A program made the translations under genes and the position numbers. Below the pieces are notes generated by a model. The model searched no databases. It was not told the DNA's origin and saw nothing but the letters and a program-made list of their open reading frames with translations. Of a stretch of 64,000 bases of DNA, positions 56,007-64,000 are shown piece by piece (within the stretch, counting starts at the first letter, position 1; the number at the start of each line of letters is the position of its first letter). The DNA comes from Chryseobacterium cucumeris. Its GTDB lineage: Bacteria > Bacteroidota > Bacteroidia > Flavobacteriales > Weeksellaceae. The stretch covers positions 1,178,001 through 1,242,000 of the forward strand of contig NZ_LUVZ01000001.1 of the NCBI RefSeq assembly GCF_001593385.1, written 5' to 3'.

Positions 56007-57341
56007 ATGAATTTCAATATAAAAAACGCTTGGCGAAAAGATAAAACAAACCATTCCTTATCAGAGGTTTATTCATCAATCAAAGTCCCTAAAAATGCAA
56101 CTTTCTGGAGGAAATATCTTGCATTTGCAGGACCAGGTCTGATGATTGCCGTAGGTTACATGGATCCAGGAAACTGGGCCACAGATATTGCCGGGGGAGC
56201 TCAATTCGGTTATACTCTCCTTTCGGTCATCCTTATTTCCAATATCTTTGCAATGGTTTTACAGCACTTATCCGTAAAACTTGGTGTTGTTGCAGAAAGA
56301 GATCTTGCTCAGGCCTGTAGAGACCACTTCAATCCTACCACTAATTTTATTCTCTGGGTATTCTGTGAAATAGCCATTGCCGCCTGTGATCTCGCTGAGG
56401 TCATCGGTTCAGCCATTGCATTAAACCTGTTATTCCATATCCCGCTGACCTGGGGGATTGTCATTACAACAGTGGACGTTTTAATCATTCTTTTACTTCA
56501 GTCCAAAGGTTTCCGATGGATAGAGAGTATTGTAGGAGGGCTTATCTTCATTATTCTAGCCTGTTTTGTATATGAAATCATCATTTCGCAGCCTGCTTTT
56601 AATGAGATTCTGGGAGGTTTGGTTCCGCAAAAGGAAATTATTCAGAACCCGGCCATGCTTTATATAGCAATCGGGATTTTAGGAGCTACCGTAATGCCAC
56701 ACAATCTGTATCTGCACAGCAGTATTGTACAGACCAGAGATTATACCCGTGATACCGAAGGAAAAAAAGAAGCCATAAAGTTTGCCACCATAGACAGTAC
56801 CGTTTCATTAATGCTGGCATTTTTCATCAATGCAGCAATTCTTATTCTGGCTGCTGCTACATTCCATACTACAGGAAACGAGCATGTGGCGGATATTCAT
56901 GATGCCTATAAAATGTTAACCCCTATTCTGGGAGCTTCTATGGCCAGTATTGCATTTGCCATTGCTTTATTAGCATCCGGGCAAAATTCAACATTAACTG
57001 GAACTCTTGCCGGACAGATCGTCATGGAAGGCTTCCTGAATATCAGATTAAAACCATGGCTGAGACGATTGATCACCAGACTTATTGCTGTAATTCCGGC
57101 ACTTATTGTTGCCATTCTTTACGGAGAACAGGGAACAACTGAATTATTGGTTTTAAGCCAGGTAATTCTTTCCATGCAGCTTAGTTTTGCAGTTGTTCCA
57201 TTGGTGATGTTTACCAATGACAAGGCTAAAATGGGAGATTTTGTCAATAAACCATTCCTGAAAGTCTGTGTATGGATAATTTCCATCATTATCATTGTTC
57301 TAAATCTGTACCTTTTGTACCAGACGTTTACGGGAGAATAG
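56007..57341 (+). CDS. mntH: Nramp family Mn2+/Fe2+ transporter
   Basis: 444 residues with 11 membrane helices. The metal-binding motif in helix 1 is DPGN (53-56, in VGYMDPGNWATDI); the helix 6 motif is MPHNLYLHSS; the transport signature SGQNSTLTGTLAGQIVMEGF is intact. It imports Mn2+ or Fe2+ with protons across the inner membrane. Length fits the family. The start MNFNIKNAWRK lies 3 bp after a dyad likely bound by a metal-sensing repressor. The 5' operator suggests manganese or iron control; not tested. Confidence 0.95.
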   Translation: MNFNIKNAWRKDKTNHSLSEVYSSIKVPKNATFWRKYLAFAGPGLMIAVGYMDPGNWATDIAGGAQFGYTLLSVILISNIFAMVLQHLSVKLGVVAERDLAQACRDHFNPTTNFILWVFCEIAIAACDLAEVIGSAIALNLLFHIPLTWGIVITTVDVLIILLLQSKGFRWIESIVGGLIFIILACFVYEIIISQPAFNEILGGLVPQKEIIQNPAMLYIAIGILGATVMPHNLYLHSSIVQTRDYTRDTEGKKEAIKFATIDSTVSLMLAFFINAAILILAAATFHTTGNEHVADIHDAYKMLTPILGASMASIAFAIALLASGQNSTLTGTLAGQIVMEGFLNIRLKPWLRRLITRLIAVIPALIVAILYGEQGTTELLVLSQVILSMQLSFAVVPLVMFTNDKAKMGDFVNKPFLKVCVWIISIIIIVLNLYLLYQTFTGE

Positions 57342-57671
57342 AAAATATAACTATAGTTTTAAAATTGACTATTGGACATTCTTTGGTGAATAGTCAATGG
57401 TCAATTTTTGCTTCGCAAAGTCAATTATTAATCCTACCCTACAACAAATTCACAAGCGAAGCGGATTGACATCTTCACCATTGATTAGTGAATGGTTAAT
57501 GGTCAATTTTTGCTTTGCAAAGTCAATTATTAAACCTATACTACTCAAAATTCACAAGCGAAGCGCATTGACATCTTCACGATTCACCACTACTCCCTTT
57601 TTCTGCCTTAATGTCCAGATTTTAGATTTGGCAGGCTCTTTGTCAAACAATCAGTAAATAAATATTGAATT
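57342..57671. repeat. 102-bp tandem dyad repeat upstream of grpE
   Basis: No gene. Two copies of a unit start at 57387 and 57489 (period 102 bp) and run to about 57582. Each has TGAATxGTxAATGGTCAATT, a GCTT(C/T)GCAAAGTCAATTATTAA block, a variable middle, and CACAAGCGAAGCGxATTGAC followed by ATCTTCAC. In each copy GCTTCGC-like and GCGAAGC arms are inverted (57410-57416 with 57456-57462 in copy 1), and flanking TCAAT/ATTGA and CAATGG/CCATTG extend the dyad. It looks like a non-coding interspersed repeat in two tandem copies. Confidence 0.7.
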
Positions 57672-58208
57672 ATGGAAAACCAGGATATTAACGAAGAAAG
57701 CATCAATAATCAGGAAGAAAACAATGTTCAGAATGACGCAACGTCTCAGGACAATGTGACAGTTACTCCTTCTCCAGAGGAACTTTTGGCAGAAGAGAAA
57801 GACCGTTACATCAGATTGTATGCTGAATTCGAAAACTATAAAAAAAGAACAAGCAAAGAGAAGATCGAATTCTTCCAGTATGCCAACCAGGAAATGATGG
57901 TTTCAATGTTAGGAGTTTTGGATGATTTTGAAAGAGCTTTAAAAGAAATCGCTAAAAATGGAAATCCGGCTGACCTGCAAGGTGTGGAACTTATCTATCA
58001 GAAATTCAAGAACAAACTTACCGAAAAAGGACTAAAAACAATGGAAGTAAAGGCTGGTGACAGCTTTAATGTTGATTTCCATGAAGCGATTACTCAGATC
58101 CCTGCTCCATCGGAAGATTTGAAAGGAAAAATCGTAGACGTTATTGAAACAGGATATACTTTAAATGATAAAGTGATCCGTTTTGCAAAAGTAGTAACAG
58201 GAAATTAA
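57672..58208 (+). CDS. grpE: Nucleotide exchange factor GrpE
   Basis: 178 residues: an acidic, Gln/Asn-rich N-terminus, the long dimer helix (about 35-85, EEKDRYIRLYAEFENYKKR), a four-helix region and the C-terminal beta-domain with HEAITQIPAPSEDLKGKIV and GYTLNDKVIRFAKV. It releases ADP from DnaK. It pairs with dnaJ 101 bp downstream; dnaK is not nearby. The promoter is probably in or just after the repeat region upstream. Confidence 0.95.
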   Translation: MENQDINEESINNQEENNVQNDATSQDNVTVTPSPEELLAEEKDRYIRLYAEFENYKKRTSKEKIEFFQYANQEMMVSMLGVLDDFERALKEIAKNGNPADLQGVELIYQKFKNKLTEKGLKTMEVKAGDSFNVDFHEAITQIPAPSEDLKGKIVDVIETGYTLNDKVIRFAKVVTGN

Positions 58209-58213
58209 AATTC

Positions 58214-58300
58214 ATAAATGATAAATGGTGAGTGATAATTGATGAATGTTTCACTTATTAGCTTTACAATATCTTTTATCATTTATCAACAATCAATTAT
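58214..58300 (+). promoter_or_regulatory. Interleaved inverted repeats between grpE and dnaJ
   Basis: ATAAATGATAAA (58214-58225) pairs with TTTATCATTTAT (58275-58286), and ATAATTGAT (58235-58243) with ATCAATTAT (58292-58300). The order a-b-a'-b' would form a pseudoknot if both paired. All bases are A/T-rich, so this may be only low complexity. Confidence 0.3.
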
Positions 58301-58309
58301 AAAGTTGTC

Positions 58310-59428
58310 ATGTCAAAAAGAGATTATTACGAGGTTCTTGAGATCAGCAAATCTGCATCGGCCGACGAAATAAAGAAAGCATACCGTAAAATGGCCATCA
58401 AATTTCACCCGGATAAAAATCCGGGAGATAAAGAGGCTGAAGAAAAATTTAAAGAAGCTGCTGAAGCTTACGAAGTTCTGAGCGACGATCAGAAACGTGC
58501 AAGATACGACCAGTTCGGACATGCCGGAATGGGTGGAAATGGTGGTTTCGGAGGCGGAGGCTTCGGAGGCGGAATGAACATGGAAGATATTTTCAGCCAG
58601 TTTGGAGATATTTTCGGTGGTGGTTTCGGAGGATTCGGTGGTGGCGGTGGAGGCCGTCAGCAGGTGAAGGGTTCTAATTTAAGAATCAGAATCAAGCTGA
58701 ACCTTGAGGAAATGGTAAATGGTACTCAGAAAACCATCAAAGTAAAGAAAATGAAGATGGCGGAAGGTGCCACTTCAAAAACATGTCCTACCTGTAACGG
58801 TTCCGGTGTTCAGTTAAAAGTAATGAATACCATGTTTGGTCAAATGCAGACTCAAACTACATGTAGTACTTGTCAGGGAATTGGAAAAGTTGCTGACAAA
58901 ATTCCTGCAGGAGCCAATGCACAGGGACTTATCAAAGATGAAGAGGAAATCGCAATCAACATTCCGGCAGGAGCAAGAGACGGTATCCAGCTTAATGTAA
59001 GAGGAAAAGGTAATGATGCTCCATTTGGAGGTGTTCCGGGAGATCTTTTAGTGATCATTGAAGAGGAAGTAGATCAAACGATCAAGAGAGAAGGTGATAA
59101 TCTTCACCAGGAATTATATGTTTCATTTGCTGAAGCTGCTTTAGGAACGAAGAAAGAAATTCCTACCGTAGGCGGAAAAGTAAAAATTACCGTTGATCCG
59201 GGAACTCAATCCGGAAAAATCTTGAGATTAGCCGGAAAAGGGCTTCCAAGTATCGACAGTTATGGTAAAGGAGACATGTTCATCCACATCAATGTCTGGA
59301 CTCCACAGAAGCTTACCAAGGACCAGAAAGAATTCTTTGAAAAGCAGATGTCCAGCGGAGAAATGGTTGCAGAACCATCCGGAAAGGAAAAAACTTTTTT
59401 TGATAAAGTAAAAGATTTATTCAATTAA
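58310..59428 (+). CDS. dnaJ: Chaperone DnaJ (Hsp40) with reduced zinc domain
   Basis: 372 residues: J domain (1-70, with the HPD motif at about 33-35), Gly/Phe-rich linker (about 75-115), a zinc-finger region, and two C-terminal substrate-binding domains. Only two CxxCxGxG-type motifs are present (CPTCNGSG and CSTCQGIG); the positions of the first and fourth motifs lack Cys. The retained pair corresponds to zinc centre II. It stimulates DnaK ATPase. Follows grpE, likely co-transcribed or under its own promoter. Confidence 0.95.
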   Translation: MSKRDYYEVLEISKSASADEIKKAYRKMAIKFHPDKNPGDKEAEEKFKEAAEAYEVLSDDQKRARYDQFGHAGMGGNGGFGGGGFGGGMNMEDIFSQFGDIFGGGFGGFGGGGGGRQQVKGSNLRIRIKLNLEEMVNGTQKTIKVKKMKMAEGATSKTCPTCNGSGVQLKVMNTMFGQMQTQTTCSTCQGIGKVADKIPAGANAQGLIKDEEEIAINIPAGARDGIQLNVRGKGNDAPFGGVPGDLLVIIEEEVDQTIKREGDNLHQELYVSFAEAALGTKKEIPTVGGKVKITVDPGTQSGKILRLAGKGLPSIDSYGKGDMFIHINVWTPQKLTKDQKEFFEKQMSSGEMVAEPSGKEKTFFDKVKDLFN

Positions 59429-59433
59429 TATAG

Positions 59434-59465
59434 AAAAAGAGACTTTTTACAGGTCTCTTTTTTGT
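59434..59465 (+). terminator. Terminator of grpE-dnaJ
   Basis: A 10-bp stem AAAAAGAGAC (59434-59443) with GTCTCTTTTT (59453-59462), loop of nine, T tail. Confidence 0.88.
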
Positions 59466-59507
59466 TTAACGTTCAAAGTTTTATATTCAAAGTTTAAATC
59501 TAATCAT

Positions 59508-59543
59508 AAAAAATCCTGCACTCTCTCGAGTACAGGATTTTTT
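59508..59543 (-). terminator. Terminator of the DUF808 gene
   Basis: Stem AAAAAATCCTG (59508-59518) with CAGGATTTTTT (59533-59543), extended inside by ACTC/GAGT around TCTC. Strong on the minus strand and usable on both. Confidence 0.88.
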
Positions 59544-59566
59544 GGTTATTTAATTCTAATTCTGTT

Positions 59567-60451
59567 TTATTTTTTTGTTGCCAGGGAATAGATTCCTTTT
59601 CCTAAAGTGAAGACAGCAACCGCTGCCAATCCGCCAGCAACTCCAAGTGTAAGCTCTTTCAAAACATCCGGCCAGGTTGGTAATATGCCATGGAAAAATT
59701 CGATCCTATGCAGAAAAATTCCACCAGCAACCATTATTAAAGCAATTGTTCCTACGACTCCTAATATTTTAATAACAATAGGTAAAGCCTTCACTAATAG
59801 ATGTCCAAGTCCTCCGAAAAAGCCTTTATCCTTACTTTTCTTTATTAATTTAAACCCAGCATCATCCATTCTTACGATCAAAGCTACAATTCCATACACT
59901 CCAACAGTAGCAATGAATGCAACCAGGCTCGTTACTAAAATCTGCGTAATGAAAGGATGACTTTCTTCCAATACGGTTCCTAAAGCAATAATAACGATCT
60001 CGATGGATAAAATAAAATCAGTTGTAATTGCCGATTTTACTTTCTCTTTTTCAATTTCTTCAGAACTTTTTTCGTCTTCTTCAATTTCCTCTATAACTTC
60101 ATGCCCCTTTTTGTCACGGTGAAAAAGAAATTCTATAACTTTTTCAACGCCTTCAAAGGCCAGATAGAATCCTCCAAGGATCAATACATAATTAATAGCC
60201 GGAGCATATAACCAATTAAGTAAAAAAACGATAGGAAGAATAATCAGTTTATTGATAAATGATCCTTTGGTAATTGCCCATAAAACGGGAATTTCCCTTG
60301 AGGAAAGAAAGCCAGTGGCTTTTTCTGCATTTACAGCCAGATCGTCTCCTAAAATCCCTGCTGTCTTTTGGGTAGCAACCTTACTGGTAACCGCTACATC
60401 ATCCATCAATGCTGCAATATCATCCAAAATTGCAAAAAAGCCTGATGCCAT
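59567..60451 (-). CDS. DUF808 family membrane protein (YedI-like)
   Basis: 294 residues with the family start MASGFFAILDDIAALMDDVA, then KTAGILGDDLAVNAEKATGF and several membrane helices (about 72-95, 148-165, 175-195, 220-245, 268-288). An acidic loop EEIEEDEKSSEEIEKEK sits near 120-136. DUF808 proteins are conserved inner-membrane proteins without known function. It has its own terminator; TATTTTTG, a -7 match on the minus strand (60493-60486), lies about 35 bp upstream of the start. Confidence 0.9.
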   Translation of the reverse strand: MASGFFAILDDIAALMDDVAVTSKVATQKTAGILGDDLAVNAEKATGFLSSREIPVLWAITKGSFINKLIILPIVFLLNWLYAPAINYVLILGGFYLAFEGVEKVIEFLFHRDKKGHEVIEEIEEDEKSSEEIEKEKVKSAITTDFILSIEIVIIALGTVLEESHPFITQILVTSLVAFIATVGVYGIVALIVRMDDAGFKLIKKSKDKGFFGGLGHLLVKALPIVIKILGVVGTIALIMVAGGIFLHRIEFFHGILPTWPDVLKELTLGVAGGLAAVAVFTLGKGIYSLATKK

Positions 60452-60583
60452 ATTTTAATAATTTTTTAATCTTTGTTAAGTTCAGCAAAAATAATTATTT
60501 AATTCCGTTTTTGGATTCATAATCTAACAATTATTTTGAAAATTATATGAACCTTTCAACAATCCTTCACTTTCAATATTTTA

Positions 60584-60591
60584 TATCTTTG
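60584..60591 (+). promoter_or_regulatory. -7 element of the TPR_5 gene
   Basis: TATCTTTG, an exact TAnnTTTG match, 15 bp before the ATG at 60607. It makes the upstream ATG at 60547 an unlikely start. Confidence 0.45.
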
Positions 60592-60606
60592 TTTAAAATC
60601 TATTGG

Positions 60607-61089
60607 ATGAATAAAAACTGGGAAAATCAATTACAAAGTATATGGCTAAAACTTGGAACCATAAACAGTGAAGAGTTTATTGAGCAAATGAAAGATCATG
60701 TAGAATTACTTACAGAAAAGGATTCCCAGGCTATTGCTGATTTTGAAAGAGCCTGTGCTTTTGATTCCACCGGGCACGAAAAGGAAGCAGAACCTTTGTA
60801 CAGATCAGCATTAGAAAAAGGATTAACTGGTTTACGAAGAAGAAGAGCAAGAATTCAGCTCGCAAGCACCTTAAGAAATAATGGAAAAATAGAAGAAAGT
60901 ATCCATATTTTAAGGGAGGAAAAAGCCCACTATTCTGATGAACTGGATGATGCGGTAGATTCTTTTTTAGCACTGTCCCTTTCTTCAGCAGAAGAATACA
61001 AAGAAGCACTGTCTTTAATATTGAAAGCTCTTTCCAAACATTTGCCCAGGTACAATAATTCTTTGAGCCGCTACGCTGAAAACCTATAA
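60607..61089 (+). CDS. TPR_5 (tetratricopeptide repeat group 5) protein
   Basis: 160 residues, start MNKNWENQLQSIW. The helical repeat holds FERACAFDSTGHEKEAEPLY and RRARIQLASTLRNNGKIEES, the core of TPR group 5. It has no signal peptide or catalytic motif, so it is a cytosolic protein-binding module. The downstream serine hydrolase starts 28 bp after its stop, but the two are functionally unlike. Partner unknown. Confidence 0.88.
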   Translation: MNKNWENQLQSIWLKLGTINSEEFIEQMKDHVELLTEKDSQAIADFERACAFDSTGHEKEAEPLYRSALEKGLTGLRRRRARIQLASTLRNNGKIEESIHILREEKAHYSDELDDAVDSFLALSLSSAEEYKEALSLILKALSKHLPRYNNSLSRYAENL

Positions 61090-61117
61090 TTTTAACCGTT
61101 TTTTAAATCTGATCCCT

Positions 61118-62509
61118 ATGCAACGTCAATTTCATATTTTAGCTTTAGGATGTATGTGTTGTTTGTTCAGTGCATTCTACTCTACTCTGAAAGCTCAGAC
61201 GGAAAATCATCTCAACACTATTAATCACGAAAGCAAGAAAGAAGAAATAGACCACATTATAAAAGCATTTGCAGCAATTAATAAATTTAATGGAACTGCT
61301 TTGATCCATTATCAGAATAAAAACATTATTGAAAGATCATACGGCTGGCAGGATGCAGAAAAAAAGATCCCCAATCAGGACAAAAGTGTGTATCAGATTG
61401 CTTCTTTAACCAAATCTTTCACAGCTCTGGTCATTGTAAAGCTAAGCGAGGAAGGAAAACTTTCTTTTAAAGATCCTGTCTCAAAGTTTATTCCCGATTA
61501 TCCAAGAGGAAATGAAATTACGATCGAACATCTCCTTACCCACACTTCCGGAATTTATGAAGTATTGCGAAATAAAGAGTATTTCAATCTTCTTCACACC
61601 GGAAAATCTATACCAAAAGATAAAGAACTTTCTTTTTTTAAAAATGAACCATTGGATTTTAAACCCGGAACTCAGTTTTCTTATACCAATTCAGGGTATA
61701 TCATATTGGGACTTATCATTGAAAAGATAACAGGACTTTCTTATGAAGATGCTGTAAGAAAATTCATCCTAAATCCTCTGAAGATGGCTCACACCGGTTT
61801 TAACTACCTTGCACTGAAAAGCCCGTACAAAACCGTTCCTTATTCTTATATTTCAAACACAAAACAGGAAAAAACACAAGTCTGGAATTCTACACTAACC
61901 GGTCCTGCAGGACAAATCTACAGTACCGTTGAAGATCTGTACAATTACTATATTGGATTGAGAGATTATAAAATTGTTTCCAAAGAGGCATTTAAAAAAG
62001 CAACCACTCCTTTTTTGAGCGGCTACGGTTATGGTTGGTTTATTGATGATCTTTACGGAAAAAAACTCATTAATCACGGCGGAAATATAGAGGGTTCCAC
62101 AAGTTATTTTGCGATGCTTCCGGAGGATGATCTCTGCATTATCCTTCTGAACAATATCACAAGTAAAAAACTGGAGAAAGCAGGTAATACTATTTTAGCG
62201 GCTCTTTTACATCAGCCTTACACTATTCCACAACCAAAGAAAGAAGTAACACTAAGTGCTGATATTCTTAAAAAATACGTGGGAGATTACCAACTTTCAG
62301 ATGATAGCATTATCCATATTCTCTACGAAAACGGGCAGCTTTTTATGCAGAACAATAAAGATCCTAAGGTCAGAATTTCAGCTGAAAAAGAAGATGCGCT
62401 TTTCCTTCAGGATGATGACACTGAGATTTCTTTCATTTTCAAAGAAGGTGAAAAAGGAGTTATTACCATCAAAAAAGGACTGTCATCAAAAACAGCGGAA
62501 AGGCTTTAA
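61118..62509 (+). CDS. Serine hydrolase, class C beta-lactamase fold, secreted
   Basis: 463 residues with a signal peptide ending near STLKAQ. Motifs: SxxK as SLTK (96-99, in IASLTKSF), the Tyr motif YTNSG (about 191-195, in FSYTNSGYIILG), and HGG (INHGGNIEG) in place of KTG. A C-terminal extra domain (about 380-463), beginning ADILKKYVGDYQLSD, is a DUF3471-like beta domain found in such hydrolases. Likely a periplasmic peptidase or esterase; not clearly a resistance enzyme. Confidence 0.88.
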   Translation: MQRQFHILALGCMCCLFSAFYSTLKAQTENHLNTINHESKKEEIDHIIKAFAAINKFNGTALIHYQNKNIIERSYGWQDAEKKIPNQDKSVYQIASLTKSFTALVIVKLSEEGKLSFKDPVSKFIPDYPRGNEITIEHLLTHTSGIYEVLRNKEYFNLLHTGKSIPKDKELSFFKNEPLDFKPGTQFSYTNSGYIILGLIIEKITGLSYEDAVRKFILNPLKMAHTGFNYLALKSPYKTVPYSYISNTKQEKTQVWNSTLTGPAGQIYSTVEDLYNYYIGLRDYKIVSKEAFKKATTPFLSGYGYGWFIDDLYGKKLINHGGNIEGSTSYFAMLPEDDLCIILLNNITSKKLEKAGNTILAALLHQPYTIPQPKKEVTLSADILKKYVGDYQLSDDSIIHILYENGQLFMQNNKDPKVRISAEKEDALFLQDDDTEISFIFKEGEKGVITIKKGLSSKTAERL

Positions 62510-62559
62510 TTAAACCTTGTTTGCTTCATAATTAATAGAATTTTTCGTAAATTTAAGTA

Positions 62560-63429
62560 ATGAAAAAACTCGTTCTCCGGTATCATTTTTTCGTCATGGG
62601 ATGCGTTGGTTTCCTTCTGCAGTCATGTAATACTAAATTCAGAGTTTGGGTAGGTCCCGGCGGACAACAGAAGATTTACAATCTGAAATATGGGGAACAT
62701 AAAAGACAGAAAATGGATGTTTTTCTTCCCAAAGATTATTCTGAAAATTCTCCTGTTGTACTTATCGTTCATGGTGGTGCCTGGACTTTGGGTAAAAAAG
62801 AGCATATGATCCAGGTTCAGAAAATGCTTTTTCAAAACAACATTCCGAGTATCAATATGAATTACAGGTTTGTTTCTACCAAAGAAAAGATCACTTATAA
62901 ACAACAGCTTGAAGATATTGGGCTTGCCATTGAAAAATTCAACTCTTTAGCAGAAAAAGCAGAGCTTCAACCCAACAATTACATTCTTCTGGGAGAAAGT
63001 GCCGGTGGCCATCTAGCCTTACTTTATGGTTACCAGCATCCTGAACAAATAAAAAAAATAATCTCCTTAAGCGGACCAACAGATTTTTACAGCTCTGAAT
63101 ATCTTAAATCTTTTTATTCAAAATATACCTCTCCTACTTTTCAAAAGGTAGTAGGGACTAAGTTTGACCGGAAAAACGTTTCTGAAGCTTTTAAGGAAGC
63201 CAGCCCTATTGCTAATATTACAGATGTTCCGACCATGTTATTTCAGGGAAATAATGATGTACTGGTAAATCAACACCAGGGAATTGCGATGGACTCTGCG
63301 CTTACCAAGATGAACGTTCCACACAAATTTATTTTTATGAAAGGAGCCGGGCATGCACCCAGATTTTTCAGTAAAAGAAAAAGAGACAGCATTATCTATC
63401 CTAATATTCTGGAATGGATTAAAAAGTAA
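62560..63429 (+). CDS. Alpha/beta hydrolase, esterase-lipase type, lipoprotein
   Basis: 289 residues. The N-terminus ends in FLLQSC, a lipobox (Cys23). The oxyanion motif HGGAW is at 71-75; the nucleophile elbow GESAGGH has Ser147; the catalytic Asp lies near GNNDVLV (about 240) and the His in KGAGHAP (about 270). This is the hormone-sensitive-lipase/BD-FAE type of esterase that acts on short acyl esters or acetylated sugars. It is 50 bp after the serine hydrolase and may be co-transcribed. Confidence 0.9.
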   Translation: MKKLVLRYHFFVMGCVGFLLQSCNTKFRVWVGPGGQQKIYNLKYGEHKRQKMDVFLPKDYSENSPVVLIVHGGAWTLGKKEHMIQVQKMLFQNNIPSINMNYRFVSTKEKITYKQQLEDIGLAIEKFNSLAEKAELQPNNYILLGESAGGHLALLYGYQHPEQIKKIISLSGPTDFYSSEYLKSFYSKYTSPTFQKVVGTKFDRKNVSEAFKEASPIANITDVPTMLFQGNNDVLVNQHQGIAMDSALTKMNVPHKFIFMKGAGHAPRFFSKRKRDSIIYPNILEWIKK

Positions 63430-63456
63430 AGGTGTCTAAGAGAATTTTTTTGATTA

Positions 63457-63633
63457 TTAAACGCAAAGGATAATAATTACAACACATCATTGTAAAAAAG
63501 CAAAGAAGTCGTGACTTTGTCACTGATGAAGCTCACGAATATATATCCATACGCTTAGAAAGAATCAATTTCATTGATTCCTACCTTTGCTCTCTCAAAA
63601 TAATACTCAATACAAATTAATCTTTGCGTTTAA
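63457..63633. repeat. 177-bp non-coding element bounded by 12-bp inverted repeats
   Basis: TTAAACGCAAAG (63457-63468) and CTTTGCGTTTAA (63622-63633) are exact inverted copies. The interior has no long ORF and includes another GCAAAG near 63499. It looks like a MITE-like or decayed repetitive element. Confidence 0.5.
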
Positions 63634-63652
63634 AAAATTTATTGATAAGCAA

Positions 63653-63682
63653 TAAAAAAGCCATCTCATAATTGAGACGGCT
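63653..63682 (-). terminator. Terminator of the DedA-family gene
   Basis: On the minus strand AGCCGTCTCA pairs with TGAGATGGCT (one G-U pair) around ATTA (63682-63659), followed by six T (63659-63654). Confidence 0.8.
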
Positions 63683-63708
63683 CTGTATTTTTTGATTGAA
63701 TTCTTTAT

Positions 63709-64000
63709 CTATTCAAAGTCCTGATCTTCATATTTTTTTGAAAGGTCTTCTTTTTTTCCGAAAACAAACTTGAAGATGACCGGAAGTGTCGTTACCAATA
63801 CAATGACGATAATGATATATTCCAGTTTCTGTTTTAGATTGATTCCAAACTGGTCCATGAAAAGTTTATCCAGATAATGCCCTGCAAAGATCAAAATGAA
63901 TGACCATAATACAGCTCCAATAATATTATCTCTTAAAAACTCTTTTTTATCCATTTTTACAATACCTGCCACAATGGGTGTAAAAGTTCTTACAACCGGT
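63709..64000 (-). CDS. DedA family (VTT domain) membrane protein, 3' part only
   Basis: The last 96 codons of a minus-strand gene that continues past the right edge. The visible start PVVRTFTPIVAGIVKMDKKEF is the conserved DedA C-terminal motif, followed by a helix (IIGAVLWSFILIFAGHYL) and a final membrane helix (YIIIVIVLVTTLPVIFKFVF). DedA proteins are inner-membrane lipid-transport (scramblase or flippase-like) proteins. An internal GTG cannot be the true start because the conserved motif lies upstream of it in the same frame. Confidence 0.9.
   Translation of the reverse strand, partial: PVVRTFTPIVAGIVKMDKKEFLRDNIIGAVLWSFILIFAGHYLDKLFMDQFGINLKQKLEYIIIVIVLVTTLPVIFKFVFGKKEDLSKKYEDQDFE

Noticed and set aside
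61118..62509. Possible antibiotic-resistance beta-lactamase
   Set aside because: Motifs fit broad serine hydrolases with a C-terminal extra domain; nothing specific to resistance enzymes is seen. The same holds for 35639-36724.

Overview
The window is a stretch of chromosome from a low-GC member of the Bacteroidota, most likely family Weeksellaceae and close to Chryseobacterium. Supporting signs are three large secreted proteins with near-identical type IX secretion (T9SS) C-terminal sorting domains, a SusC/SusD pair, a fused exonuclease-DnaE polymerase, a DnaJ with a reduced zinc domain, AT-rich spacers, TAnnTTTG-type -7 promoter elements and few Shine-Dalgarno sequences. No rRNA, tRNA, phage, insertion sequence or CRISPR array was found. 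Both ends cut genes: a choice-of-anchor-L-type secreted protein on the left and a DedA-family protein on the right.

Layout. 1-5.8 kb: a minus-strand run (CPBP protease, RdgB, RNase Z, TIGR02757 protein, heptad-repeat membrane protein), then two tandem paralogous membrane proteins on plus. 5.9-17.9 kb: prfC, a DUF4349 protein, acyl-CoA dehydrogenase and acyl-CoA synthetase, a lipoprotein, a Nif3/coiled-coil pair, a small secreted protein, and a voltage-gated-type potassium channel followed by a 52-residue membrane protein. 18-26.8 kb: three consecutive T9SS surface proteins. 27.1-36.7 kb: dnaE, a fused branched-chain 2-oxoacid dehydrogenase E1 with a striking palindrome at its promoter, bestrophin, and a serine hydrolase. 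36.7-45.5 kb: an Lrp/AsnC regulator divergent from a PLP gamma-lyase, a glycosyltransferase, an SDR plus AraC pair, a THUMP RNA methyltransferase with a partial tandem duplication behind it, a methyltransferase and a ZIP transporter. 45.8-57.3 kb: SusC/SusD, a FadL-like porin, a Gly/Trp/Tyr-rich lipoprotein, proS, a DUF937-OmpA fusion, and an Nramp transporter. 57.3-64 kb: a tandemly repeated dyad element, grpE-dnaJ, DUF808, a TPR_5 protein, a serine hydrolase, an esterase, and the DedA fragment.

Most of the window is core housekeeping and envelope biology. Functional groupings include fatty-acid activation and oxidation (acyl-CoA synthetase and dehydrogenase, FadL-like porin 40 kb away), branched-chain oxoacid and sulfur amino-acid catabolism, chaperones, divalent-metal import (Nramp, ZIP), and T9SS surface adhesins. 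I did not see a clear new multi-gene defence or biosynthetic system. The most unusual structures are the rlmL-type 3'-end duplication with paired small membrane-protein ORFs (41.9-42.8 kb), the 13-bp-arm palindrome at 32.07-32.10 kb, the 102-bp tandem dyad element at 57.4-57.6 kb, and several candidate interspersed repeats in intergenic DNA.
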